Origin: Isochrysis galbana
Lineage: Eukaryota; Haptophyta; Isochrysidales; Isochrysidaceae
NCBI GenBank assembly: GCA_018136815.1
Contig: CM030940.1
Coordinates: 1,198,313-1,262,312 of the forward strand
Length of the DNA stretch: 64,000 bases
Direction of reading: 5' to 3'
A program made the position numbers and the translations under genes. Of this stretch, positions 52,365 to 62,200 are shown one piece after another. The notes under the pieces are model-generated. The model made no database searches. It had not been told where the DNA came from and saw only the letters and a program-made list of their open reading frames with translations. Numbering within the stretch: position 1 is the stretch's first letter; each line of letters begins with the position of its first letter.

Positions 52365-54163
52365 CTAGACAGCTCTGGTCCATTCCTCTTCCGATATTAC
52401 CTTGTGTACATCCCTCGCAAAAGCGTAATATCCACGGGGAGCGGGTCCATAGCTAGCACCTGCCGAGAGCGCTCGTGGATAGGGCCGGCCGTACGAACAC
52501 AGTAGCCGCTTATCGTGCGACATGATGTTTTTCACTTCCTGAGCGCTCGGTGAACGTGCGCATCCGCCAACCAAATGCACCTCGCCACACGAGGCGGCAA
52601 TCGTTGAGGCTTCAAGTGGAGCAATCTCGTACTCAAGGCCAGAACTTTTGTCACCGTCAGCCTGTGCACTGACGGCTGCAATCTTCTCGAAGCATTCGAC
52701 TTGCCAGTTTGAGAGACGTTCGTGCGCTGCTGCATATGCGCGGAGCGCATCATCTAGCGCAACATTATAATTCGGCCCACCGCGCAACTCGATCGCGGCG
52801 AAGCACCTGTAGGAATACACATCGAAAGCCCCAAATATTAGATGACCCAAGAGGGCGTTGGAGTGTTGCAATTTTGCCACGGCTGGCGGTGTTCGGGTGG
52901 CAGAACATACTGCTCCGTTGACATCAACTCGTCGGACAACAATGGCTCTCCGCATGCCTCAAGTGCAGCCAACGACGCATCCAAGTATTCGAACGGCAAC
53001 CATCGGCCACGCGAGAAGCGCTTCCCTAAGGTTACATATGGACACCGCCACTGAGTTCCTCGTGATTGTGGGAAGCCACTGGCGAGAGGCATGAGTTGGC
53101 ATGCGGCTGCAACAGCCGGAGGCTCTATGGCATGTGTCGGTAGTGGGGGGAAAGCCGAGACAAAATGCCGCGAGCTCTTCTGCCAAAACTGTGCTCGATC
53201 CACGTCAAGGCACAACGGATTGAAGTGTAATCGCACAACGCTACGAATAGAAGCGGGTTGGGCCTACCGCGTAAAAGCAGATGATACTCATTGGGGAGAA
53301 GCGGCGGCATTATGTAGTGCAAATGCAATTGGTACTGCGACAAGGAAGATGGACAAGCAAGTGAAATGGGTCCAGCCGGCTTGTCAAGCCGGATTGGAAT
53401 AACACAATATCGCATGAATACGTGCTTTCAAATGAGCTGCTTGGGTCTCCCGCTCATAGCCTACACCTAGACAAGAGCTTCGGCTAGGATACAACGCAAT
53501 CGCCCCACTCCCATCTCTTCAAAAGCTGCCCATCCTACTCGCACCTGTGATGGCACAGCATTGAGAGCCGCGATTGCGAGAGGGAAGAGCTCCTCGACGG
53601 TAGCCACCGCACCCGGCCGAAGCACAGATTCCCTCCATAACTCGTCATGATAAAAGTAAGTCGCGAAAGCGGCTTCAGAGGCACTCTTAAGACGATGCAG
53701 AAGGGCGCGGCCCTTTGTTGGCTGACGCAATAAAGCGCGCCAATCGGATAAATGAACGTCGCTGGGCACTGCATTCAAATGGCACGTCGATCGAGCCAGA
53801 GGATCGTCGTACACAAGAGTCTGTGGATCTTCATACCGGAGCGACAGGGTAAGTGGGAATCGTGAGGATAGGCCAACGCCATATATGAAGCCCATTACCT
53901 GCAAGTCGTGGTAGGAGGTGGAAAATCATGAGGAGGACAAGCAATGTGCAATCTCCAGCGCACACCCCTAGCTTTGCAGATCGATGTAAGGGTTGCTTCA
54001 CGCGGAAAGGGTATGCAGACCCACCACGTTCTCGGTCCGTTTCTCTGCCGCCTCGAGAAGATGAGCTTGGCAGCCGTTGCACTGCAATAAGGTGACCGCG
54101 CACTCTTTGCCGCAGCTCGAGCACACCTAGCACAACGGTGCCAATGGGCCTATCATACGACAT
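52365..54163 (-). CDS. Probable multi-exon gene, function unknown
   Basis: Several minus-strand open segments look coding and are separated by plausible introns: 53831-54163 (GTVVLGVLELRQRVRGHLIA); 53467-53891, after an acceptor GACTTGCAG (MGFIYGVGLSSRFPLTLSLR, RALLHRLKSASEAAFATYFY, HDELWRESVLRPGAVATVEE); 52840-53236 (RFSRGRWLPFEYLDASLAAL); 52365-52800 (CFAAIELRGGPNYNVALDDA, RLSNWQVECFEKIAAVSAQA). Composition matches host genes. I recognise no domain, and exon borders are not proven. It lies directly downstream of the PhnN-like gene on the same strand, so it may be a 3' part of that gene. Confidence 0.4.
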
Positions 54164-54282
54164 TCGACATTATCGCGCGCGCACCACGGCCATCCATATG
54201 CTAGCCTCACCCTCGGATCCAGCGCTGTCACACGTTCTATCGCCCTCACTACGAGCGAGTCCGAGCCAGCCGTATGCTAGTT

Positions 54283-55232
54283 TCACCTTCGACACCATGT
54301 GTAACATTGGAGCCCATGATTGCAATGGGAAATGGTTTTGTGGCAGCGGGAGATCACCTTTGCTCTATTGGAGAGAACTTCCCGAAGCTTCTGGCCGTGC
54401 TCATTGGCAAAGGCCTCAATCGTGCCGGGGTACTTGGCCTCCGTCGGGTCATCGGCAAGACGCTGGGGCGGTAGATGATAAGTTGCTACACCTATAGCTG
54501 AGAGTCGGCAGAGGTGCCATGTGCTCCCTCCACCACACAGGCCCAATCCGCCTCCGGCTCCGGGGTTGGCAGGAATGGGCTCGGTGCGGCCGTATCGCAG
54601 CGCGCGCAGGACGCGAGCAGTGCCTGCCGTGATGCTACCATCGTTGACCACTGTGAGCACATGGTCCCCGTGCGGTTGCATGGCCACACCGCGGACAATC
54701 CGTGCTTTGACCTGCACAAACACCAGGGCGCAACAATCGCTGTCTCGATCCTCGCGATGGCAGCAAGATGATGGTATGAAGGGCGCACCTCGTTCTCATC
54801 CTCCCGACCTCGCCCCAATAGCCGCGCCCGAAGCGTCTCCTTGCTCGCCGTGATAAGGAGGCAGTAAACCTCGATGCCTCGCTGATGGCCATACTCGCGC
54901 ACAACATCGTCGATGACGGAGCGAGAGGTGTTGAGCACCATGCGCTTCCCGGCGGCAATTCCATCCTCTAAATCGGCCTTCGTGATCGCGTAACGCGTCC
55001 CATGCGCGCTCCACTCCAACGCATACTTGCCAGCAGTGGCGGCGGCGCGAAACTCCTCGGCTGTGACGCTCACCTCGATCTCAGTCACCTTGGTGGCTTC
55101 GCGTGTGAGGTGGCGGCGGATGAAGAGGACCGAGTTGTCGCGAGCGGCTGCGAGTGCCTCGCGCGCGCCGAGCAGCAGCGTATCCTTCCCCGCCCCCGAC
55201 GGGCCGGCGCTGAGGTAGATGGCCGGACCCAT
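54283..55232 (-). CDS. PhnN-like ribose 1,5-bisphosphate phosphokinase
   Basis: PhnN phosphorylates ribose 1,5-bisphosphate to PRPP in bacterial phosphonate use. Exon 1 54789-55232 and exon 2 54283-54711, phase 0, 77-base intron. The start at 55232 opens directly on a P-loop, YLSAGPSGAGKDTLLLGARE. Then FIRRHLTREATKVTEIEVSV, SVTAEEFRAAATAGKYALEW, SAHGTRYAITKADLEDGIAA, VYCLLITASKETLRARLLGR, GREDENE, and across the splice VKARI, HGDHVLTVVNDGSITAGTAR. This matches PhnN block by block, and guanylate kinases less well (no typical GMP-binding YxSRxxR). About 100 extra C-terminal residues (PPQRLADDPTEAKYPGTIEA and on) are not PhnN-like. The gene is rare in eukaryotes, suggesting bacterial origin. No C-P lyase genes are nearby. 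Confidence 0.82.
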
Positions 55233-55322
55233 CGCGTCGCTCGCTCGCTCAAGCGCTCTCTCTCTCTCTCTCGCCGCCGACCACCACGGACGACTCCCGC
55301 CCAAACCTATCTGTTCTAAGGG

Positions 55323-56135
55323 TTGTTATCTGATCTACGCATATGGTGGTCTGTGAATAGATGGCAGCATTATGCATTGTGTAGATCAAAGGTGACATGG
55401 TGCGTCTAGCGCTCGTGACGGCGATACGGCGACTCCAAGTAGGACTGAGGTAGCAAGTAGCTACAACAAAACACGACTTATGTTTGAACGCTCCTCCACA
55501 GCGATATCGCTGAACAGTTAGGCATTTTCATTCAATAGTCAATAGGTCAATAGGTCCTGACGATGACGTAGGAACAGGAACAAGGAACGACGTCTTCCCT
55601 AGACACTTGGAAAAGATATCAGCTGTCATCTTTGATGTGGATATCTAGTGCGGAACTCGACCTAACAACTGCCGATTCGCATTATCTTTATCTTCACTGA
55701 CCATTCCGTTACTCGCGATTCCATTGAGAACCCGGGTGTAACGGCCCGCACTCGCCATTATCTTCGTTTGCTACTATATGATATGATCGAGAACAATTCC
55801 TTCACCGCATCTCCACCCCGCACTAGATATCCACATCAAAGATGACAGCTGATATCTTTATCAAGTGTCTAGGGAAGACGTCGTTCCTGTTCCTACGTCA
55901 TCGTCATGACCTATTGACTATTGAATGAAAATGCCTAACTGTTCAGCGATATCGCTGTGGAGGAGCGTTCAAACATAAGTCGTGTTTTGTTGTAGCTACC
56001 AGCTACCTCAGTCCTACTTGGAGTCGCTGTATCGCCGTCACGAGCGCTAGACGCACCATGTCACCTTGGATCTACATAATGCGCATACTGCTGCTATCTA
56101 TTCACAGACCACCATATGCGTAGATCAGACAACAA
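55323..56135. mobile_element. Fold-back (long inverted repeat) element, 0.8 kb
   Basis: Arms 55323-55653 and 55818-56135 are reverse complements over about 320 bases with few differences, around a 164-base unique centre. Outer tips TTGTT/AACAA. Inner tips are CTAGTGCGG and CCGCACTAG. The left arm has small duplications (CAATAGGT doubled; an extra ACAAGGA). No ORF. Long arms with a short centre are typical of fold-back or large MITE-like elements. It separates the PhnN-like and SET genes. TSD not found. Confidence 0.85.
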
Positions 56136-56365
56136 GAGGGGCACGATGCGGAGTGAAGGGACGGCGAGTAAGGCTGTGCAAATAGAGGAGGCGTAGGCGG
56201 CCGAGCGCTAATAGCACGAAATTGTAGCAACAAGCCCGGACAAAGACTCCGGCCTCCGCCACCAAGATACTGCAACTGAATCATATAGTGCGACCGGTGC
56301 GGTCTCCCGCGGCATCGCACCTTCCTAGGGCTGGGCCATAGCCATATCCGCGGCGAGTCTGCAGT
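56136..56365. other. 3' flank of the SET gene
   Basis: Unique sequence, no gene. Confidence 0.5.
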
Positions 56366-57895
56366 TCATGAGGTGACAGTAGCGGAAAGCGGCTTCCCTG
56401 CCTTCCGTGAGCGCGCCTCAACCGCGCCGAGAGCCGCCTCGAGCTCGGAGAGCAGCCGCTTCTTCTCCGAGCGGAACTGGAGCGCGAGGCGTTTGCGCGG
56501 CGGGCACCCCTTGGAGCGCATTTCCGTCAGGTCCGCCTTCCGCGAGCCGCCCATCGCCGCCCGCGCCGCCTTACAGTAGGAGCGGACAGCGGCCCAACAA
56601 CGCGCCTCCGTCTCTAGCGACGCTGGGCGCGAGAGCGCGCTCGCGCCTGCCCCCGACACCTCATCCGCGTTGCCCAGAAGGATGCGTAGCGCGTGCCACG
56701 TGCCCGCTGGCGCTCCGCGCACGTTGAGCTCTGCCATGAACAGGCTGGGCTCCAGGCCGAGCTCGGAGACGATGGCGAGGCGCCGATCCACCTCCGCGTC
56801 GTTGCCGCCGTAGAGTGTGCGCGCAGTGCCGCAGACGTGCTCGGGCAAGCCAACACCCAGCATAGTGTCGTGTGGGTTGTTTTCTTCCACGAAGCCGAAG
56901 AGCTGGAGCAGCTCGTCGTTCCCCTTGGCACCGTAGCTTATGTAAGCCTGCTCGCCAGCGCGCATCGGCTCGCCGGCGGTCAGGATGAAGGCGTTGCGCT
57001 CTGGGTCGAAGGAGCAGCCATTCTTAGCGCCCGAGCGGTGATTGAAGGAGTCAAGCATCGGCATAAGTGCCATGGCGAGCGGCACATCGTTGGCTGGCTG
57101 CACGCTGCCACTTAGCAGCGACCCCAGGTCAGGCAGCGAGGGCAGCGAAGGCAGTGAGATCTTGCTGCTCAGCTCGCTTCGCTCCCACGCCGCTTGCATA
57201 GCACTCTTTTGGGGCGGCTGCGCCACCTTGGAACCCATGCTGCTGGCGCGCACCCCCTCCTCGCCTTTGGCGATGTCGGAGGTAAAGGCGCGCGAGAGCA
57301 CAATCTGTTCCGCCCATAGGAGCTCGTCCATCGTGACGGTGTCGGCGTCGGCGCCGCCCGCGCTCTGGATCTCAAGCAATAGCTGCTCCAAGCTGTCCTT
57401 TTGCTCGCGCACAGCGGAGACGAGCGGCGGGTACTTGAACTCGGCGAGCTCCTTGTCCGTCCACGCGAGGAGAGCGTCGGCAAAGGTCGCAGGTCCCGGC
57501 AGATAGTCGATGTATCCGCACACCTCCGACTCCTCGCCTCGCCGTGCTTCTGCGAGCATCCACACTGCTAGCCTCTCGAACCAGAGAAGGCGCGACCAGA
57601 GAGGCGTGGGGGCGATTCGCTCGCACGGCGAGCGTCCCGCCTTTTGCGGATCGACGCTGATTGCGGCGAGGTCGAGGCATCGCGTGCGCGGCACCTCGCA
57701 CAGCACCTCCCCCGCGCGGACATCCTCTGTGAGCAGCACGCCTCGCAGTGCGTCCTCATCGTCAATCGCAAGCTTCGGAGCGAGGATGGAGGCGGAGCGC
57801 GCCCACGCCTCGAACGAGCCGGCTGCGGAGCTGCGTGGGAGCGGCGGCGCCACTAGCGCTGGCGCCGTGAGCGAGAGGATGAGCCAGGCGGACAT
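56366..57895 (-). CDS. SET-domain protein, Rubisco LSMT/SETD3-like lysine methyltransferase
   Basis: Single exon, 509 residues, start at 57895. The N-terminus (MSAWLILSLTAPALVAPPLP) is hydrophobic and could be a signal or plastid presequence. The split SET domain begins around residue 45 (DDEDALRGVLLTEDVRAGEV, the RG-x2-a-x-DI type). It resumes after a long insert with PLAMALMPMLDSFNHRSGAK, the equivalent of the DMLNH motif, then AYISYGAKGNDELLQLFGFV with the catalytic tyrosine. A Rubisco-LSMT-like substrate-binding region follows (WHALRILLGNADEV, KLAR/KRLALQFRSEKKRLL). The insert (about residues 205-270) has a low-complexity SLPSLPSLPDLGSLL segment. LSMT-type enzymes methylate Rubisco, aldolases or other non-histone proteins; the substrate here is unknown. 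Confidence 0.87.
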   Translation of the reverse strand: MSAWLILSLTAPALVAPPLPRSSAAGSFEAWARSASILAPKLAIDDEDALRGVLLTEDVRAGEVLCEVPRTRCLDLAAISVDPQKAGRSPCERIAPTPLWSRLLWFERLAVWMLAEARRGEESEVCGYIDYLPGPATFADALLAWTDKELAEFKYPPLVSAVREQKDSLEQLLLEIQSAGGADADTVTMDELLWAEQIVLSRAFTSDIAKGEEGVRASSMGSKVAQPPQKSAMQAAWERSELSSKISLPSLPSLPDLGSLLSGSVQPANDVPLAMALMPMLDSFNHRSGAKNGCSFDPERNAFILTAGEPMRAGEQAYISYGAKGNDELLQLFGFVEENNPHDTMLGVGLPEHVCGTARTLYGGNDAEVDRRLAIVSELGLEPSLFMAELNVRGAPAGTWHALRILLGNADEVSGAGASALSRPASLETEARCWAAVRSYCKAARAAMGGSRKADLTEMRSKGCPPRKRLALQFRSEKKRLLSELEAALGAVEARSRKAGKPLSATVTS

Positions 57896-59200
57896 GGGGG
57901 AGATGGGAGAGGGGGAGGAGGGAGAGGAGGGAGGGCTAGGAGGGGTGGGGGTTGGAGCGCAGGGAGGAGAGAGAGGGGCGAGGTGGAGGTGAGAGAGAGA
58001 GAGGAGAGAGAGAGAGGTGTGAAAGAAGGGGAAGGAATCTGGAGGGCGGCATCATCGCGATACCGCGAGGGGGCCGGCTGCGAGCGGAGGAGATGGCCTG
58101 TGCTGTTTACTCGGTAGAATGAGGCGCGCGCTGTCCACGGACACCCCCCCTGCGGCCGCGTGCGTGGGCCACGTGGAAGACTTTAAAAAGTAGGTGAAGA
58201 AGAGAAGAAGAGGAGAGGAAAGTAGCGGTGCCGCAAAGAAGGGAGAGAGAGAGAGCGAGGGGACGGGGAGAGAGGAGGAGAGCGCGGGGGGAACCGACAC
58301 CTCCCACAGGAGAAATTCACCTATTCATGGGGTCTTCTTCACTGTACCGCGGGCCAGGACGACGAGGATGTCCCTCGGGAAGAAGGCGTATATACTTCAT
58401 GGAGTACAAGGAGATTTTGGCATCAAACTCTCCACCTTTTTCCCCCTGCTGCACCGCGTCTGATTTCTCTCCCTGGAGTACTCTTACATCATTCTCTCCA
58501 CATGCATCTTGGAGATCTTTACGAGTCCGGCCTAGTCCCCAGCTTGTTTCCTCCCCCTGAGCAATGGATTCTCTCCTCTTACACCCCCCTCCCCCCTACG
58601 CGGACTTGCTGCTGCTCTCCGTTGTCTCCTGCGCGACTCTTGCTGAGCTTCACCTCTCTTGCTTCCCCCCTTTCTTCATTCCTCTCCCCAGGTGCCCCCC
58701 CACCCCACCCCCCCACTCTCTCTCTCGCTCTCTCTTCGCCGACTGCGCGTAGCCCCCCCCCCCCCCCCCCCGCCCCCCCCGCGCCCCCCCGCCCCTCCCC
58801 GCTCCCCCCCCCCTCTCCCTCCCTGTCGCCCTCTCCGCCTCCCCTTCTTCCCGATCCCCTTCTTCCCCTCCCAACCACTCTCCCCTCCCGCCGCCGCTCC
58901 CGCTTTCCACGCCCCGGATCTTTCCCTCCACCGTTCTCCTCGTTCTCCCTCTCTGTCCCCGCACCCCGTCCGCCGTCCCCCGTCCCTTCTCTCTCTTCCC
59001 TGCCGACAGCAGCACATGCTTGCGGCCGAGTAGAGACCGCCCCGCAACGACCCAGAGGGAGAGAGAGAGGAAGGCAGAGAGAGGCAGGGAGGGAGAGAGG
59101 GTGGGAGCGAGTGCGCGCACGTGAACGAGCGAGCGCGCGGAAGCGTGAGTGCGCGGAAGAGGGCGGTGCGTGCTCGCATCGCCGCTGCCGCAGTGCCCCG
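57896..59200. other. Intergenic between divergent SET and RNA polymerase genes
   Basis: Purine tracts (57896-58020), a mixed region, then a C-rich tract (58750-58815) and GA-rich leader. The long open frame upstream of 59201 that joins the RNA polymerase frame is Pro/Ser/Arg low-complexity and is not accepted as coding. Confidence 0.55.
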
Positions 59201-62200
59201 ATGATCGCTGCTGCGCACCTCAGCAGAGGACTGATCCGGCAAGGGCGGCGACGTATGAGGCCGTCGTCGCACCTGCGTAGGCTTGATCAGCCGCTCGCAA
59301 ACTCGCACCTCGCATCGAGCGAGCGGCTTCTTGATCGTTCCGATCTTCACACACTGCTTCCAGAGCGCATGCGCGACCACTATGATTGGGACCGGATTGA
59401 TGCTGACTGGTTTGACAACGCTTACACGGCCGAGGCGCTGTCGCAGACTAGCGCACGTGCACGCGGGGCGCTTGCACGGACCGTCGGCTCGTTGCGCCGC
59501 GATGAGCGCAGTCTTCGCACACGGTTCGGGGCCGGTCGATCGACAGCTTCGCAGACACCCACTGCCGAGAACATGTCGGGCGTCATCAACCTCCTCGAGA
59601 TGCACGTCAAGAACCTGGAGCTGGATGCAATGGACGAGGCGGTCGACTCTGCCCTGACAGCCGAGGAGAAGCGCGCCCTGATCTCCGAGCTGCGTGCGGG
59701 CGTGGCCTCGCCCGCCTACCGGAGTGATTGGTCCGGACAGTACGAGGCATCCGTCGACTTTGACGCTGACGAAGCTCCGTGCATCCATGGCGTGCACCGT
59801 GACTGGGCGGCGTCTCGTGCGACGCGCCCGCTCTCCTTCATGTCAGCCACACAGCCTGCCCATGCTGCGCTGACCCTAGTGATGGAGGACCAGCTGTCCG
59901 GTGACAGCGACGAGGCACTTCTCACGAGAAGCGCCCTGGATGAGGCACTCGATCTGGCCGAGGGGGCCGAGGAGGGCGTGCGCCCTGCCGAGCTCTTTCC
60001 CGCGCAGCGGTGGGAGCCTGTGAATGGCGCTCCCGAGGACTTCAATGCATGGACGGACGCCGCTGATCAGACAATTTGGCTGCAGGACGATGCCGAGGCG
60101 GCCGTCCGCGAGCAGCTCGCGCACGTTGAGGCGCTTCCGGGTCTGTGGTCTGATCAGGAACCAGGGCGCGGCGACGGGACGCCAACTCGTGTTGACGTGC
60201 ATGGCAACGAGGTAGAAAACCTCTACCCGCGCCTCGCGTCGGCGCGTCACGCTGTGCATCAGCCAGACACTGCCGATGGTGCTCCAGAGGGCGGCTACGC
60301 CCGCTGGGCAGAAGTGCCAGAGCCCGCAGGTCTGTCCCAGCGGCAGCGACTCCAGTTTGAACAGGAACGGCTCGAGCTCTCGGCAACCGACAAGGCGGTT
60401 GACGAGTTCAAGCTCAAGCTGACAGGGTGGGGCGCCAGCACTGGTGCGCGAGAGCGACGACGGCTCTCGAAGCCGGGACACGAGTCGGTGCGGCGCAGGG
60501 ATGCCGCAGCGGACGCGCGGGCGAAGGATGAGAAGCTGCAAGAGCTGACGCCGGCAGAGCTTCTCGGCAAGATGACCGTGAAGCGGCGGATCCTCCAATA
60601 CCAGTGGCACTCGTCGCTCGCCTCCCAGATTCGAAACGACATGGTTGCTGCGGTGTTGGGCTCACCTGCTGACCGCGCGGAGCTGAAGCGCGAGGGCGTG
60701 CCTCCGGCGCTGCTCCTGCAGCTTGCAACGCAGACCGCACCGTCGCTGAGAGCTGTGGCACTGGAAACTCTTTCCGTTTGGCACCCCAAGGCGTCAGAGC
60801 GCGCCGCCGCAGGCAAGAGCAGCTGCACGGCGGAGGAGATCGCTGGAGCCGAGGCAACTGCTCGCGAGCGACTTCTCGATCTTCCAGCCTCTGCCGGGCC
60901 GTCGGCTGTCATGAGCGCGCTGCGCTCCGGATTTGGAAAGGCGCGCCGCGACGAGACGAGCAAGTTGCTCTCGACATATGAGTCGCGTCTCGGTAGGTTG
61001 CTGGGGAACAAGGCAGATGTGCTTGCGGCGCTATCGCTGCAAGTGGTTCTACTGCAAGCGCTGAAGTCGGCTGACCCGCACGGTGTCCGCGCCACACGGC
61101 TCTGCACTCAGCTGGGTGGCGACGTGCGACTCCACTTTTGGCGCGAGGCCATTTATTTGCACGAGCGCGACGCAATGGAGGTGCGGGCGCGTGAGGCGAG
61201 ACAGCGGCTTGCCGATGCCGGAGACAAAATGAGCGAGGAGGAGCGGCTCGAGACGCGGCGGAACGCCCGTATGCCGCACGAACTGCTCACATGGCTGCAA
61301 GACATGTCCGCTCGAGAGACGTCGCTAGCGATCAGGAAACGACGACAGCCAGTGAGCGGGGTGACAAAGGCAAGTGTAGCGGCTGGGCGACCGGATGCCA
61401 CGAGTTCATCAGAAACGCGGCCTGACGCCACATTTGAGGACGGATTAGCCGACCTAGGCGAGGCGTGGAGTGATGCGGACAAGGTTAGGATTGGTGCCTA
61501 CCTAGTGTCTCGCATGATACGCAATGCCCTCTTTGACACCAATACCGAGCCCCGCGTCGAAGATGGGGTACGCTCTGCGAGAAATTCGCGAGCTCTGCTG
61601 GATGGTGCCTCTTGTAGGGCAGCGGCATGTGCTCAAGACAGCTGGGAGCTAAACGCCATGATTTCTGGGGCCAAGTCCGCGTCTTGGAGCGAGCCGGGCT
61701 TGAGCGCACAGCTCACAAACAGCGAGACGGAGGTCGAGTGCATGCTGGCCCTTGCCAGTGCGACCACACCTGATGCGTCGAGCTCGTTTACCGCTCTCGA
61801 GCAGACGCCTGGGGGCATTCAAACCGATCAACAAACCTCAACGCGATGGGAGAAGGCGCTGCGCCACATAATTGTCCACCCATCTCCTGGCCGTGGACGA
61901 GGGCGCGCCACGGCCGTCGGCTACATCTCCTTGGATCGGGCGCTCGTGAAGGCGTTCTTGGGGGATCCCTCCGTTTTGCGGCACCAAGTGGCGCCCGATC
62001 AGGCGCCAATGCTTGCACCTCCGATTGCGTGGTCCAAGGAGCCCGGAGCTCCGCCACACGGTGGGTTCATGCATCAACCGTCGATGCTGATGCGCACCTT
62101 TTCGCCTCTCGCGCGGCAGCGGCTCGCGGATGCACCGCCGGAGCAGCTCCAACCTGTGTTTGACGGCCTGAACGCTTGCGCTGCCACATCTTGGCGCATC

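Noticed and set aside
54283-55232. Guanylate kinase
   Set aside because: The P-loop is shared, but the remaining blocks (RHLTREAT, LEWSAHGTRYAI, VNDGSI) follow PhnN order and spacing rather than guanylate kinase.
58502-59200. N-terminal 233 codons of the long RNA polymerase open frame
   Set aside because: Pro/Ser/Arg low-complexity sequence from C-rich and GA-rich tracts. The ATG at 59201 gives a sensible targeting-like N-terminus.
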